The translations under genes were made by a program, and so were the position numbers. Below are positions 51,441 through 59,605 of a stretch of 64,000 nt of DNA, piece by piece. The notes under the pieces are model-generated. The model ran no database searches and was not told the DNA's origin. It saw only the letters and a list, made by a program, of their open reading frames with translations. The stretch is from Glycomyces artemisiae (GTDB lineage Bacteria; Actinomycetota; Actinomycetes; Mycobacteriales; Micromonosporaceae): contig NZ_PVTJ01000002.1 in assembly GCF_003002955.1 (NCBI RefSeq), positions 1 to 64,000 on the forward strand. The letters run 5' to 3'. Within the stretch, counting starts at the first letter, position 1; the number at the start of each line of letters is the position of its first letter.

Positions 51441-52112
51441 CTACTGCTGCGGCGCCTGGGGCCACTGGTTCTGCTGGGTCTGCGGCGCGGCGGCCGGCGG
51501 GACCGCGGGCTGCTGACCGGTCGGGTACGCCGGGGGCGCGGCGGGCGCCGCGGCGGGGACGGCCTTCCCGGGGACCAGCAGCGCACCGGCGGTGAACAAG
51601 GCGTACGCGCCGACCAGCAGGAGCGCGCCGATCCACGCGGACGCGTCCGAACCGGACGAGCCGTCGGGCAGCGACAGCAGGTCGTACAGGAACCCGGCGA
51701 GGAACACGCCCGTCCCGGCCACCGTCAACGACTTCCACAGGGAGCGCAGCTTCTCGCCGCCGAACAGGGCCAGCGCGAACATGACGATCACCGCGGTCAG
51801 GACCGACGGGAGCCCGAACAGGCTCGCGGCGACGTCGACCTGGAGGTCGGTGCCGTCGCTGGTGCCGGTGATGAGGCCGGACAGGGCCAGGGCGCCCAGG
51901 CCGGAGAGGCCGAGGATCGCGGGGACCGAGGGGACGCCGAGCTTGTCGAACAGCGACGGGGCCGGCGGGGCGTAGGCCGCGTACTGCTGCTGGGCCTGGT
52001 ACTGCGCCTGGGGCGAGGCGTAGGGGGCCTGGGGGTAGGGCTGCTGCGGCTGGCCGGGCTGGCCGGAGACGGGCTGCTGCGGGTACCCCGCACCTGATTG
52101 CTGTTCACTCAT
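51441..52112 (-). CDS. Pro/Gln-rich membrane protein
   Basis: 223 residues from ATG 52112 (GAGGGC upstream). An N-terminal Gln/Pro/Tyr-rich cytoplasmic tail (MSEQQSGAGYPQQPVSGQPG...QYAAYAPPAPSLFDKLG) leads to about four hydrophobic segments (VPAILGLSGLGALALSGLITG, SVLTAVIVMFALALFGG, SLTVAGTGVFLAGFLYDLLSL, AWIGALLLVGAYALFTAGALLV) and a Pro/Gln/Ala-rich end. No enzymatic motifs. Function unknown; such tails are common in actinomycete membrane proteins linked to cell envelope growth. Confidence 0.8.
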   Translation of the reverse strand: MSEQQSGAGYPQQPVSGQPGQPQQPYPQAPYASPQAQYQAQQQYAAYAPPAPSLFDKLGVPSVPAILGLSGLGALALSGLITGTSDGTDLQVDVAASLFGLPSVLTAVIVMFALALFGGEKLRSLWKSLTVAGTGVFLAGFLYDLLSLPDGSSGSDASAWIGALLLVGAYALFTAGALLVPGKAVPAAAPAAPPAYPTGQQPAVPPAAAPQTQQNQWPQAPQQ

Positions 52113-52245
52113 GCCCTCATCATGCCCTGAGCGGGCAAATGGGCGCACCCGGGTTGCGGAGCCCGGAAGGTCCGGGGCGGGTCCGGCGCGGATTCGCGGG
52201 CCCCAACGGCAGCGGCCGCCGCGGCGGAACCCGTAGGCTGGAGCC

Positions 52246-53691
52246 ATGTCGCAGCGTCTCCGTCCCGTTTCGCCCATCTGGGTGGCGGGACGTCCCCAGC
52301 ACGGCGAGGAGGAGTTCTTCGTCACCCACCCCTTCGACGATTCCCCGGTGGGCGCCACCTCATGGGCGACCGCCGGGCAGGTGGAGGCGGCCGTGGCCGC
52401 CGCCTCGGGAGCCGCGGCTGAGTGCGCGGCGCTGCCCGCGCACGTGCGGGCCGAGGCCCTGGACCACGTGCGGCGGCGCCTCGACGAGGAGGCGGAGACG
52501 TGCGCGGAGCTCATCACCGCGGAGTCGGGGAAGCCGATCGCGTGGGCGCGCATCGAGGTGCGCCGGGCCGTGTCGGTGTTCCGGTGGGCCGCAGAAGAAG
52601 CGCGGCGGTTCGGCGGCGAGGTCCAGCGCCTCGACACGGACGCGTCCGCGGAGGGCCGCATGGCCCTGGTGCGGCGGTTCCCGCGCGGCCCGGTCCTGGG
52701 GATCACGCCGTTCAACTTCCCGCTGAACCTGGTGGCGCACAAGGTGGCCCCGGCCGTGGCGGCGGGCTGCCCGATCGTCCTCAAGCCGGCGCCCGCGACG
52801 CCGCTGTCCTCGCTCCACCTGGGGGCCCTGTTCTCGGAGACGGACCTGCCCCCGGCGATGCTGTCGGTGCTGCCGGTGCCGAACCACCGGGCCGACCAGC
52901 TCGTGGAGGACCCGCGGCTGCCGGTCGTGTCGTTCACCGGCTCGGGGCCGGTGGGGCACCAGATCCGGCAGAAGGTCCCCGGGAAGCACGTGACGCTCGA
53001 ACTCGGCGGGAACGGGGCGGCCCTGGTCGCCGCCGACTACCCGAAGCGGGACTGGGCGGCCGAGCGGATCGCGGTGTTCGGGAACTACCAGGCCGGGCAG
53101 TCGTGCATCGCGGTGCAGCGGGTGTTCATCGAGGCGCCCGCTTATGCGGACATGGCGGCGCGGATCGTCGAGCAGGTGAAGGCGCTGCCGTCGGGGGACC
53201 CGAACGACCCGTCGTGCAAGGTGGGGCCGCTGATCTCCGCGGAGGCGGCCGAGCGCGTCCAGTCGTGGATCGAGGAGGCCGTGGACGAGGGCGCGAAGGT
53301 CCTGTGCGGGGGTGGGCCGCGGCGGGGCGCGCTGGTCGAGCCGACGGTGCTCGCCGATGTGCGCGCGGACGCGAAGGTGCTGCGCGAGGAGGTGTTCGGG
53401 CCGGTGCTCGTGCTGGCGAGCGTCGACAGCTTCGAGGTGGGGCTGGCGGCGGTGAACGACTCGCGGTTCGGGCTCCAGGCGGGCGTGTTCACCGACCGGC
53501 TGCCGCAGGCGATGCTCGCGCACCGGACCCTGGACGTGGGGGGCGTGGTGATCGGGGACGTGCCGTCGTTCCGGGCCGACCAGATGCCGTACGGGGGCGC
53601 GAAGGCCTCGGGGACGGGCCGGGAGGGCGTGCGGTCGGCGATGCTGGACTACACGGTCGAGCGGGTGCTGGTGCTGCCGGACGTGCTCTGA
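52246..53691 (+). CDS. NAD(P)-dependent aldehyde dehydrogenase
   Basis: 481 residues. The fold motifs are GITPFNFPLNLVAHKVAPAVAAGCPIVLKPAPATP (coenzyme binding), SFTGSGPVGHQI, LELGGNGAALV with the general-base Glu, and YQAGQSCIAVQR with the catalytic Cys. It oxidises aldehydes to acids; the substrate is open. TAGGCT lies six bases before ATG 52246, so the transcript is likely leaderless. It stands alone. The missing usual FxxxGQxC Phe (here NYQAGQSC) is seen in succinate-semialdehyde- and related non-classical groups. Confidence 0.93.
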   Translation: MSQRLRPVSPIWVAGRPQHGEEEFFVTHPFDDSPVGATSWATAGQVEAAVAAASGAAAECAALPAHVRAEALDHVRRRLDEEAETCAELITAESGKPIAWARIEVRRAVSVFRWAAEEARRFGGEVQRLDTDASAEGRMALVRRFPRGPVLGITPFNFPLNLVAHKVAPAVAAGCPIVLKPAPATPLSSLHLGALFSETDLPPAMLSVLPVPNHRADQLVEDPRLPVVSFTGSGPVGHQIRQKVPGKHVTLELGGNGAALVAADYPKRDWAAERIAVFGNYQAGQSCIAVQRVFIEAPAYADMAARIVEQVKALPSGDPNDPSCKVGPLISAEAAERVQSWIEEAVDEGAKVLCGGGPRRGALVEPTVLADVRADAKVLREEVFGPVLVLASVDSFEVGLAAVNDSRFGLQAGVFTDRLPQAMLAHRTLDVGGVVIGDVPSFRADQMPYGGAKASGTGREGVRSAMLDYTVERVLVLPDVL

Positions 53692-53850
53692 TCCGGGTGC
53701 GGGGGCGGCAAGCGCCCGCGAGGTGCGTCACCTCGCACCGGTGACGGGCCGGGCCGTCCGGTGCGGTTCCACCGCCTGCGCTGCGAGTTTCCTTCACAGG
53801 TTTGGCCCTCCGCGCGACGGCTGTTGACAAAGCGCTATAGCGTGGCTTGC

Positions 53851-54840
53851 ATGACGGTCCCTCCCAATTACGGCCCACCGCCTGACCAGCCGCAGACGCC
53901 CGGGTACGGCTACCAGTCGCCGTACAACGGCGGCCAGAGCCCGTACGGGGGCCAGCCGCAGCAGCCTCCGCAGTACGGCTCCGCACCGCAGTTCAGCGCC
54001 GGGCAGGCGGGCGGGGGCGGGCAGCCGCCGTACGAGCCGCCGACGTCGTTCGGGCCGCCGCTGCCGCCGCCCGAGCCGCCGAAGCGCAACTACGCGCTCA
54101 TCGGCGGCGTCATCGTCGGGGCGCTCGTGCTGATCCTGGGCGGGGCGCTGCTGGTCGTGATGAACCTGAACAAGGACGACGACCCGGTGGCGGGCGGCGA
54201 CGAGACCACGCAGGAGGAGTCGCCGTCGGACGACGCGAGCCCCAGCGAGGAGGCCACGACCGAGGAGGAGCAGACCGACTCCGAGGTCGGGATGTGCCTG
54301 CCGTACGAGCCGGTGATCGCCGACGGCGGGTACGGCGACGGCCTGGAGCTGGTCGACTGCTCCGACGCGACGGCGTTCTGGGAGATCACCGCCCAGTCGT
54401 ACGACGTCACCGACGTGCCGGTCGACGACGAGGGGAACCTGACGGACTTCACGGCCGCGAAGGCGCTGTGCGGCGACGACTGGGCCGTGCTCCACCCCGG
54501 CGAGCTGTGGACGAACTGGCACTACGTGTACTCGTCGGGGACGCTCGACTCGCTGTACTGCATCAAGGCGACCGGCGCGGCCGACCCGAGCGAGCCCGAG
54601 AACACGCCGTACGTGCCCGCCGAGGGCGACTGCTTCTACGACGCCGACTCGTGGTGGACCGTGGACTGCTCCTCGTCGCTGGCGCAGTACGTGGTCGTCG
54701 GCGTCGTCAACATCGACGAGCCCGTCGCGATGACCACCGACGAGGCCGCCGACCAGGCGACCTGCGGCGGCTCCTGGTACTGGCAGGTCACCGACCCGGA
54801 GGGCCGCACGTCCGCGATCCTCTGCGGCGACGACGTCTAG
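53851..54840 (+). CDS. Single-pass membrane protein with Cys-rich outer domain
   Basis: 329 residues from ATG 53851 (TAGCGT seven bases upstream; leaderless type). Residues 1-75 are Pro/Gln/Gly/Tyr-rich. A membrane helix (YALIGGVIVGALVLILGGALLVVMNL) and an acidic Thr/Glu linker lead to an outer domain with seven cysteines (VGMCLPYEP, LVDCSDAT, ALCGDDW, LYCIKAT, GDCFYDA, VDCSSSL, ATCGGSW). It resembles the septum-formation/LppU-like proteins of actinomycetes and the 460-residue protein at 59606 in layout. Function unknown. Confidence 0.82.
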   Translation: MTVPPNYGPPPDQPQTPGYGYQSPYNGGQSPYGGQPQQPPQYGSAPQFSAGQAGGGGQPPYEPPTSFGPPLPPPEPPKRNYALIGGVIVGALVLILGGALLVVMNLNKDDDPVAGGDETTQEESPSDDASPSEEATTEEEQTDSEVGMCLPYEPVIADGGYGDGLELVDCSDATAFWEITAQSYDVTDVPVDDEGNLTDFTAAKALCGDDWAVLHPGELWTNWHYVYSSGTLDSLYCIKATGAADPSEPENTPYVPAEGDCFYDADSWWTVDCSSSLAQYVVVGVVNIDEPVAMTTDEAADQATCGGSWYWQVTDPEGRTSAILCGDDV

Positions 54841-54878
54841 ACGCCGTCAAGATGATCTAGGCACTGGCAAGACGGACG

Positions 54879-54900
54879 GGGGCGGCCTGCGGGCCGCCCC
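54879..54900 (+). terminator. Terminator after the Cys-rich membrane protein
   Basis: GGGGCGGCC (54879-54887) pairs with GGCCGCCCC (54892-54900) around TGCG, 39 bases after the stop. Confidence 0.7.
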
Positions 54901-54938
54901 CGCTCCGCTTCCCGGCTCCGCTTCCCAGACATGGAACG

Positions 54939-54972
54939 ACGGCGGCGCGACCGTTTCCGGTCGCGCCGCCGT
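54939..54972 (-). terminator. Terminator of pstB
   Basis: ACGGCGGCGCGACC (54939-54952) pairs perfectly with GGTCGCGCCGCCGT (54959-54972) around GTTTCC, 16 bases past the pstB stop. The stem core is the same as in the hairpin at 51374. Confidence 0.75.
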
Positions 54973-54987
54973 CGGCGTCGATGGGGA

Positions 54988-55848
54988 CTAGCCGAAGCGG
55001 CCGGTGATGTAGTCCTCGGTGCGCGGGTCCGCCGGGTTGGAGAACAGCCGCTGCGTCTCGTCGAACTCGACGAGGAAGCCGAACCGCTCGCCCGCCTCGT
55101 CGACGTCCGCGGAGTAGAACGCCGTCGCGTCGGAGACGCGCGCCGCCTGCTGCATGTTGTGCGTGACGATGACGATCGTGTAGTCCTTGACGAGCTCGTT
55201 CATGAGCTCCTCGATGCGGGCCGTCGCGATCGGGTCGAGCGCCGAGCACGGCTCGTCCATGAGCAGGACCTCCGGCTGCACGGCGATCGCGCGCGCGATG
55301 CACAGGCGCTGCTGCTGACCGCCCGAGAGCGCCAGCGCGGACTTCTTCAGGTTGTCCTTGACCTCGTCCCACAGGGCCGCGCCCCGCAGCGCCTGCTCGA
55401 CCCGGTCGGCCAGGCCGTCCTTCATGCCGTTGATGCGCAGGCCGTACGCGACGTTGTCGAAGATCGACTTCGGGAACGGGTTGGCCTTCTGGAACACCAT
55501 GCCGATGTGGCGGCGCACCGCGATCGGGTCGACCCCCGAGCCGTACACGTTCGTGCCGTGGAAGGTGATCTCGCCGGAGACCTTCGCGCCGGGGATGAGG
55601 TCGTTCATGCGGTTGATCGACCGCAGGACCGTGGACTTGCCGCAGCCCGACGGGCCGATCATCGCGGTGATCTGGTTGCGGGCGACCGGCAGGGAGACGT
55701 CGCGGACCGCGTGCGCCTTCCCGTAGTGCACGCCCACGCCCTTGAGCTCGATGACGGTCTCGGTGGCGACCGGGGAGGCCGCCCGGCCCTGGGCGGCGAG
55801 GCCCGCGATGGGGGCCTTGGCCCTGGTGCCAGTCTCGTTCACGGTCAC
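54988..55848 (-). CDS. pstB: Phosphate ABC transporter ATPase
   Basis: 286 residues from GTG 55848 (AGGAG five bases upstream; GTG 55842 and 55863 also possible). Walker A is [13 protein letters not shown], the signature [17 protein letters not shown], Walker [16 protein letters not shown] and the H-loop [35 protein letters not shown] is typical of PstB. It powers high-affinity phosphate uptake with PstSCA. Those genes are not in the window; pstB stands alone with its own PHO box, which is unusual. Confidence 0.96.
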   Translation of the reverse strand: MTVNETGTRAKAPIAGLAAQGRAASPVATETVIELKGVGVHYGKAHAVRDVSLPVARNQITAMIGPSGCGKSTVLRSINRMNDLIPGAKVSGEITFHGTNVYGSGVDPIAVRRHIGMVFQKANPFPKSIFDNVAYGLRINGMKDGLADRVEQALRGAALWDEVKDNLKKSALALSGGQQQRLCIARAIAVQPEVLLMDEPCSALDPIATARIEELMNELVKDYTIVIVTHNMQQAARVSDATAFYSADVDEAGERFGFLVEFDETQRLFSNPADPRTEDYITGRFG

Positions 55849-55935
55849 GCGTGCTCCTATCACCGATCGTCAACCGCCGTTAACGTGTCCTGCCCTCATG
55901 GTTCGCCATCGAGGTGCACGACGGGGGGCCAACAG

Positions 55936-55952
55936 GTGAACTGGCAGTGAAC
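55936..55952 (-). promoter_or_regulatory. PHO box upstream of pstB
   Basis: On the minus strand GTTCACTGCCAGTTCACCTG contains two GTTCAC units 11 bp apart (55952-55947 and 55941-55936), the direct-repeat arrangement bound by actinomycete PhoP. It lies about 90 bases upstream of the pstB start and downstream of the unrelated gene at 56000. Confidence 0.8.
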
Positions 55953-55999
55953 GGGACTGCGTCGGCGGTCACTCCGCCGACGCTCGGCGCAGGCGCGGC

Positions 56000-56851
56000 T
56001 CAGGCGTGCTCGGGCGGCAGCAGCTCGTCGTTCGGGTACCCGCCGAGCAGGTCGTCGGAGGCGGTGAGCGTGAACGTGTCGCCGACCGGGACGGCGCCCA
56101 GGTCGACCGAGCCCGCGACGTCGCCGTCCTCGGCGAGCTCCATGAGCATCCCGCGGATCACCGGCGCCGGGACGCCCGCGTCCTCGGCGAGCGCCGCGAG
56201 CGACACGTCCACCGTGGCGGACTTCGCGTTCCCGGGCAGCACGAACCGGCCCTCGTCGTCGAACTCGTAGTCGACGCCGCCGACGCGCCTGATCGCGATC
56301 GCCGTGAGCTCTTCGAGGTCGCCGCGCTGGTCGGCGGCCTCCTCGATCGCTTCGAGCTTGTCGAAGGAGAGCACGTCGAACGGGTTGATGTACAGCTGCG
56401 GGGCGACGTACAGGCCGCCGTCGCGCTGCTCGGACCGGTACAGGCCCAGGGCGAGGAGGAATTCGAGGAGGTCGCGCACGGTGTGGGGGACGGGCAGTCC
56501 GGCGCGGCGGCAGTGGGTGGTGAACGTGTCGATGCGCTCGCTGCGCTCGGCGGTGGCCCGGTCGTACTCCTCGCGGGCCTCCTTCTCGACGACCTCGGGG
56601 GAGGCGCCCAGGTGGTGCTCGGAGGCCTCGGCGATCCAGTCGTCGACGTCGCCCGGGTCGCACCAGACGGGCTCGTTCCAGATGTCGTCCTCGGGGAAGG
56701 CGTCGGCCCACCATCCGGCGGGGAACGGGTTGAGGGAGGGGACGGTGCGGAACAGCTCGATGCTGCACGGCATGATGCGGATCCACGCGGGGTGCATCGG
56801 GGCTTGGACCGGGCCGGACTCGTCGCCGAAGGGCCGCTCGAAAGATTCCAC
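56000..56851 (-). CDS. Hypothetical cytoplasmic protein, 283 residues
   Basis: From GTG 56851 (TACGGT six bases upstream; leaderless type). It is acidic, with a Trp/Pro-rich N-terminal part (FPAGWWADAFPEDDIWNEPVWCDPGDVDDWIAEA) and a C-terminal segment that looks like a winged-helix fold (VDVSLAALAEDAGVPAPVIRGMLMELAEDGDV). No membrane segment or catalytic motif. No family recognised with confidence. It precedes pstB on the same strand, but the PHO box and a 150-base gap suggest separate transcription. Confidence 0.72.
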   Translation of the reverse strand: MESFERPFGDESGPVQAPMHPAWIRIMPCSIELFRTVPSLNPFPAGWWADAFPEDDIWNEPVWCDPGDVDDWIAEASEHHLGASPEVVEKEAREEYDRATAERSERIDTFTTHCRRAGLPVPHTVRDLLEFLLALGLYRSEQRDGGLYVAPQLYINPFDVLSFDKLEAIEEAADQRGDLEELTAIAIRRVGGVDYEFDDEGRFVLPGNAKSATVDVSLAALAEDAGVPAPVIRGMLMELAEDGDVAGSVDLGAVPVGDTFTLTASDDLLGGYPNDELLPPEHA

Positions 56852-57181
56852 GCATCGACCGTATCAGCGCAGGGCGACGGCGCTGAACCTCCGGGACGCG
56901 ACTTCGCTTTCAGCGTAGCGGCGGGTTCAGGGGCCGTCCCGGCGCGGTGATGCCAGGTGTTGCTCAGTGCCCGTTGAGTGCCCGTTCGACGGCCCGCCCC
57001 CGCTCGGTTCGCCCTCGCGGGCGGACCCGGGGGCGCGCCGGCGCCGGGACGGCCCTCGCGCGTCGGGCTTGCCGGCTCCGGTGCGGGCCATGCCCGCTGC
57101 CGGAGGGACGCCGCCTGCCGCGTCCGGGCCGACGTTACTCCGATCGATACGGGTGGATATCGACCGATCGGCCGGGTCCGG
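56852..57181. other. Intergenic region with imperfect palindromes
   Basis: No supported gene. The stretch 57138-57170 has CCGATCGATA and TATCGACCGATCGG as an imperfect inverted repeat that may be a terminator or operator for the small gene ending at 57182. GC-rich inverted repeats near 56990-57040 are also present. Confidence 0.45.
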
Positions 57182-57373
57182 CTATCCGTTCGATCGAATA
57201 CCGGAGAGGTCCGGTTCGAAGGCGGCGAGCGAGGCGACGTGGTCGGGGGTGAGGTATTCGAGGGTGCGGACCTGCTGCTCCAGCATGCGGCCCACGGTGA
57301 CGATCTGGTCGGCGGCGTTCAGCACCAGCCAGTGCTCGTATTCGGCGTAGCGCTCCTCGACGTCGGCGATCAC
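57182..57373 (-). CDS. Small hypothetical protein, 63 residues
   Basis: GTG 57373 is preceded by GGGAGG on the minus strand, a strong ribosome-binding site. The protein (MIADVEERYAEYEHWLVLNAADQIVTVGRMLEQQVRTLEYL...) is a single helical domain with acidic and hydrophobic repeats, possibly a coiled coil. No family is recognised. It lies between an unknown gene and the NHL/thioredoxin gene without close coupling. Confidence 0.65.
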   Translation of the reverse strand: MIADVEERYAEYEHWLVLNAADQIVTVGRMLEQQVRTLEYLTPDHVASLAAFEPDLSGIRSNG

Positions 57374-57500
57374 TGAACAGTCCTCCCTGATGTGCCCTGT
57401 GGATGGTGCGATCCGGAACAACCTATTGCGCCGCGAGCCGTCCGCGGATTCATGACACACCCGCGGCGGCGGAAATAGCGGCGTCCCCGGACCGCCCTGT

Positions 57501-59405
57501 TCAGGATCGCAGCACGAGTTTCAGCGTCGACACCCCGTCCCCCGTGATCTCCACGGGCACGCCCCAGTCCTGGCGGGTGAGGTGGCACGCGGGGTGCTCG
57601 GCCTCGGCGTCGCAGGTCGCGGCCTGCGCGACGACCTGGAGGACGCCCTTCTCGATGCCGTCGGCGAGGACGAGCTCGCGCGTGAGGTCCTCCGTGCGGC
57701 CCGCGCCTTCGGCGAGGAGCTGCGGCGGGTCGGCGGACACGGTCACCTGGACGGGCGAGCCGTACGTGTAGTCGAGCTTCTGCCCCTGGGCGGGCTCGAA
57801 GAGCACGTCGAGGCGGAGCCTGCCGGGCGCGACCCTGGTGCGCTTGCGGGTGACGCGGTGGTGCTGCCCGGAGACGGCGGCTTCGGAGAGGTCGGGCACG
57901 GCGAGGCGGTGCGCCGCGGACTCGACCACGACCACCTTGCCCCCCGAGGCGAGCACGTCGCTGGGCTCGGCGAGGCCGGACGCGAGGGTCGCGACCTCCC
58001 CGGTGCGCGGGTCGTAGGCGCGCAGGGCGCCGTTGTAGGTGTCGGCGACGGCGACGCGGCCGTCGGGGAGGACGGCGACGCCGAGGGGGTGCTGCATGAG
58101 GGCGTCGGCGGCGGGGCCGTCGACGTGCCCGAAGTCGAACAGGCCCTGGCCGACGACGGTGTGCATGGCGCCGTCCTCGACGTACCGGAGCGCCGAGGTC
58201 TCGGAGTCGGCGACCCACAGGCGGGCGCCGTCGGCGGCGAGCCCGGAGGGCTGGGCCATCCACACCTGGTCGAGCGGGCCGTCCTTGAGGGACTCGACGG
58301 TGGTCCCGGCGTAGGGGGCGACGGTGCAGGCGACCGGGTCGAAGACCCACAGCTGGTGGATCCCGGCCATGGCGACGACGACTTTGCCGTCGTACCAGGC
58401 GAGGTCCCAAGGGGAGGACAGGTCGACGTCGAGTGCGGCGTCGGTGCCGTTGTCCATGCGCCACTGGCTTCCCGTGCCCGCGACGGTGGTGGTGAAGCCG
58501 GTGGCGAGGTCGACGCCGCGCAGGAGGTGGTTGACGGTGTCGGCGACGACGAGGTCGTACCCGGCCGCGGCGGCGACGTCGGCGGGGAGGAGCACGAGGC
58601 CCTGCGGCTCGTTGAACTCGGGGGCGGCGCCGTCGGCGCGGCCCCGCTCGCCGGTCCCGATCACCGTCTTGACGGTGGAAAGATCGGGGGCGAGGCGCAC
58701 GAGGCGGTGGCGGGCAGTGTCGCTGACGAGCACGTCGCCGCCGGGGAGGGCGATCGCCTTGCCGGGGAAGCGGAGTGCGGTCTCGGCGGGCGGGGCGGCC
58801 ACGTAGGGGCTGCCCTCGGGGTCGAGGGTGCCCTTGGCGGCGTGGGTCTCGACGAGGCCGCCGATGATGCGGTCGAGGGCTTCGGCGTGGCCCTCACCGG
58901 CCATGGTGGAGACGACGTAGCCCTCGGGGTCGACGACGACGAGGGTCGGCCAGGCGCGCGCGGCGTAGGCGTCCCAGGTCTTCAAGTCGGGGTCGTCGAG
59001 GACGGGATGCTCGACGCCGTACCGCTCGACGGCGGCGGCGAGGGCCTGCGGGTCGCGCTCGTGCTCGAACTTCGGGGAGTGGACGCCGACGACGACCACC
59101 GCGTCGCCGTACTTCGCTTCGAGGGGGCGCAGCTCGTCGAGGACGTGGAGGCAGTTGATGCAGCAGAACGTCCAGAAGTCGAGGACGACGATCTTGCCCT
59201 TGAGGCTGTCGAGGTCGAGCGCCGCACCGCCGGTGTTGAGCCAGCCGCGGCCTTCGAGCCGAGCCGCGCGCACGCGCGACTGCGCATTCGGAACCGATGC
59301 CTTCGAAGCCGCCGCCTTCGGAGCGGGCTTCGTGGCGGCGGCCTGCGGGGACGCGCCGTCCGGGGTCGCGGCGGCGGAGGGCTGAGCACTGGAGGACTCG
59401 GTCAC
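57501..59405 (-). CDS. Thioredoxin-like/NHL-repeat protein (NHLRC2 type)
   Basis: 634 residues. A disordered Ala/Pro-rich start precedes a thioredoxin-like domain, residues ~50-190, with LDFWTFCCINCLHVLDELRPL (CCINC active site) and AWPTLVVVDPEGYVVSTMAGEG. NHL beta-propeller blades follow (ALPGGDVLVSDTARHRLVRLAPD, VLPDGRVAVADTYNGALRAYDPRTG) and a C-terminal beta domain with CDAEAEHPACHL. The arrangement matches the NHLRC2 family, whose bacterial function is unclear. GTG 59405 has TAGGCT six bases upstream, so a leaderless message is likely. No export signal is obvious. Confidence 0.93.
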   Translation of the reverse strand: MTESSSAQPSAAATPDGASPQAAATKPAPKAAASKASVPNAQSRVRAARLEGRGWLNTGGAALDLDSLKGKIVVLDFWTFCCINCLHVLDELRPLEAKYGDAVVVVGVHSPKFEHERDPQALAAAVERYGVEHPVLDDPDLKTWDAYAARAWPTLVVVDPEGYVVSTMAGEGHAEALDRIIGGLVETHAAKGTLDPEGSPYVAAPPAETALRFPGKAIALPGGDVLVSDTARHRLVRLAPDLSTVKTVIGTGERGRADGAAPEFNEPQGLVLLPADVAAAAGYDLVVADTVNHLLRGVDLATGFTTTVAGTGSQWRMDNGTDAALDVDLSSPWDLAWYDGKVVVAMAGIHQLWVFDPVACTVAPYAGTTVESLKDGPLDQVWMAQPSGLAADGARLWVADSETSALRYVEDGAMHTVVGQGLFDFGHVDGPAADALMQHPLGVAVLPDGRVAVADTYNGALRAYDPRTGEVATLASGLAEPSDVLASGGKVVVVESAAHRLAVPDLSEAAVSGQHHRVTRKRTRVAPGRLRLDVLFEPAQGQKLDYTYGSPVQVTVSADPPQLLAEGAGRTEDLTRELVLADGIEKGVLQVVAQAATCDAEAEHPACHLTRQDWGVPVEITGDGVSTLKLVLRS

Positions 59406-59477
59406 GGCCCGAGCCTAGCTCGCGCGCACGTCCCAGCTCCCCTGCTCGGCCTGTTCCCGAACGAGACTCACATACAG

Positions 59478-59513
59478 CGGCGAGGGCCGGTGGATTCCCA
59501 CCGGCCCTCGCCG
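59478..59513 (-). terminator. Terminator of the 460-residue membrane protein gene
   Basis: A perfect 16-bp stem, CGGCGAGGGCCGGTGG (59478-59493) with CCACCGGCCCTCGCCG (59498-59513), loop ATTC. It lies about 90 bases after the stop at 59606. The bases in between are AT-rich for this genome. Confidence 0.75.
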
Positions 59514-59605
59514 TGATGTCATATCCCCGCGGTATTTTTGCACCAGGGGTCCCTTAGACCGGATTTATCGCCATAAAGCGGGATATCAGCCGGTTTGCCG
59601 GGGTG

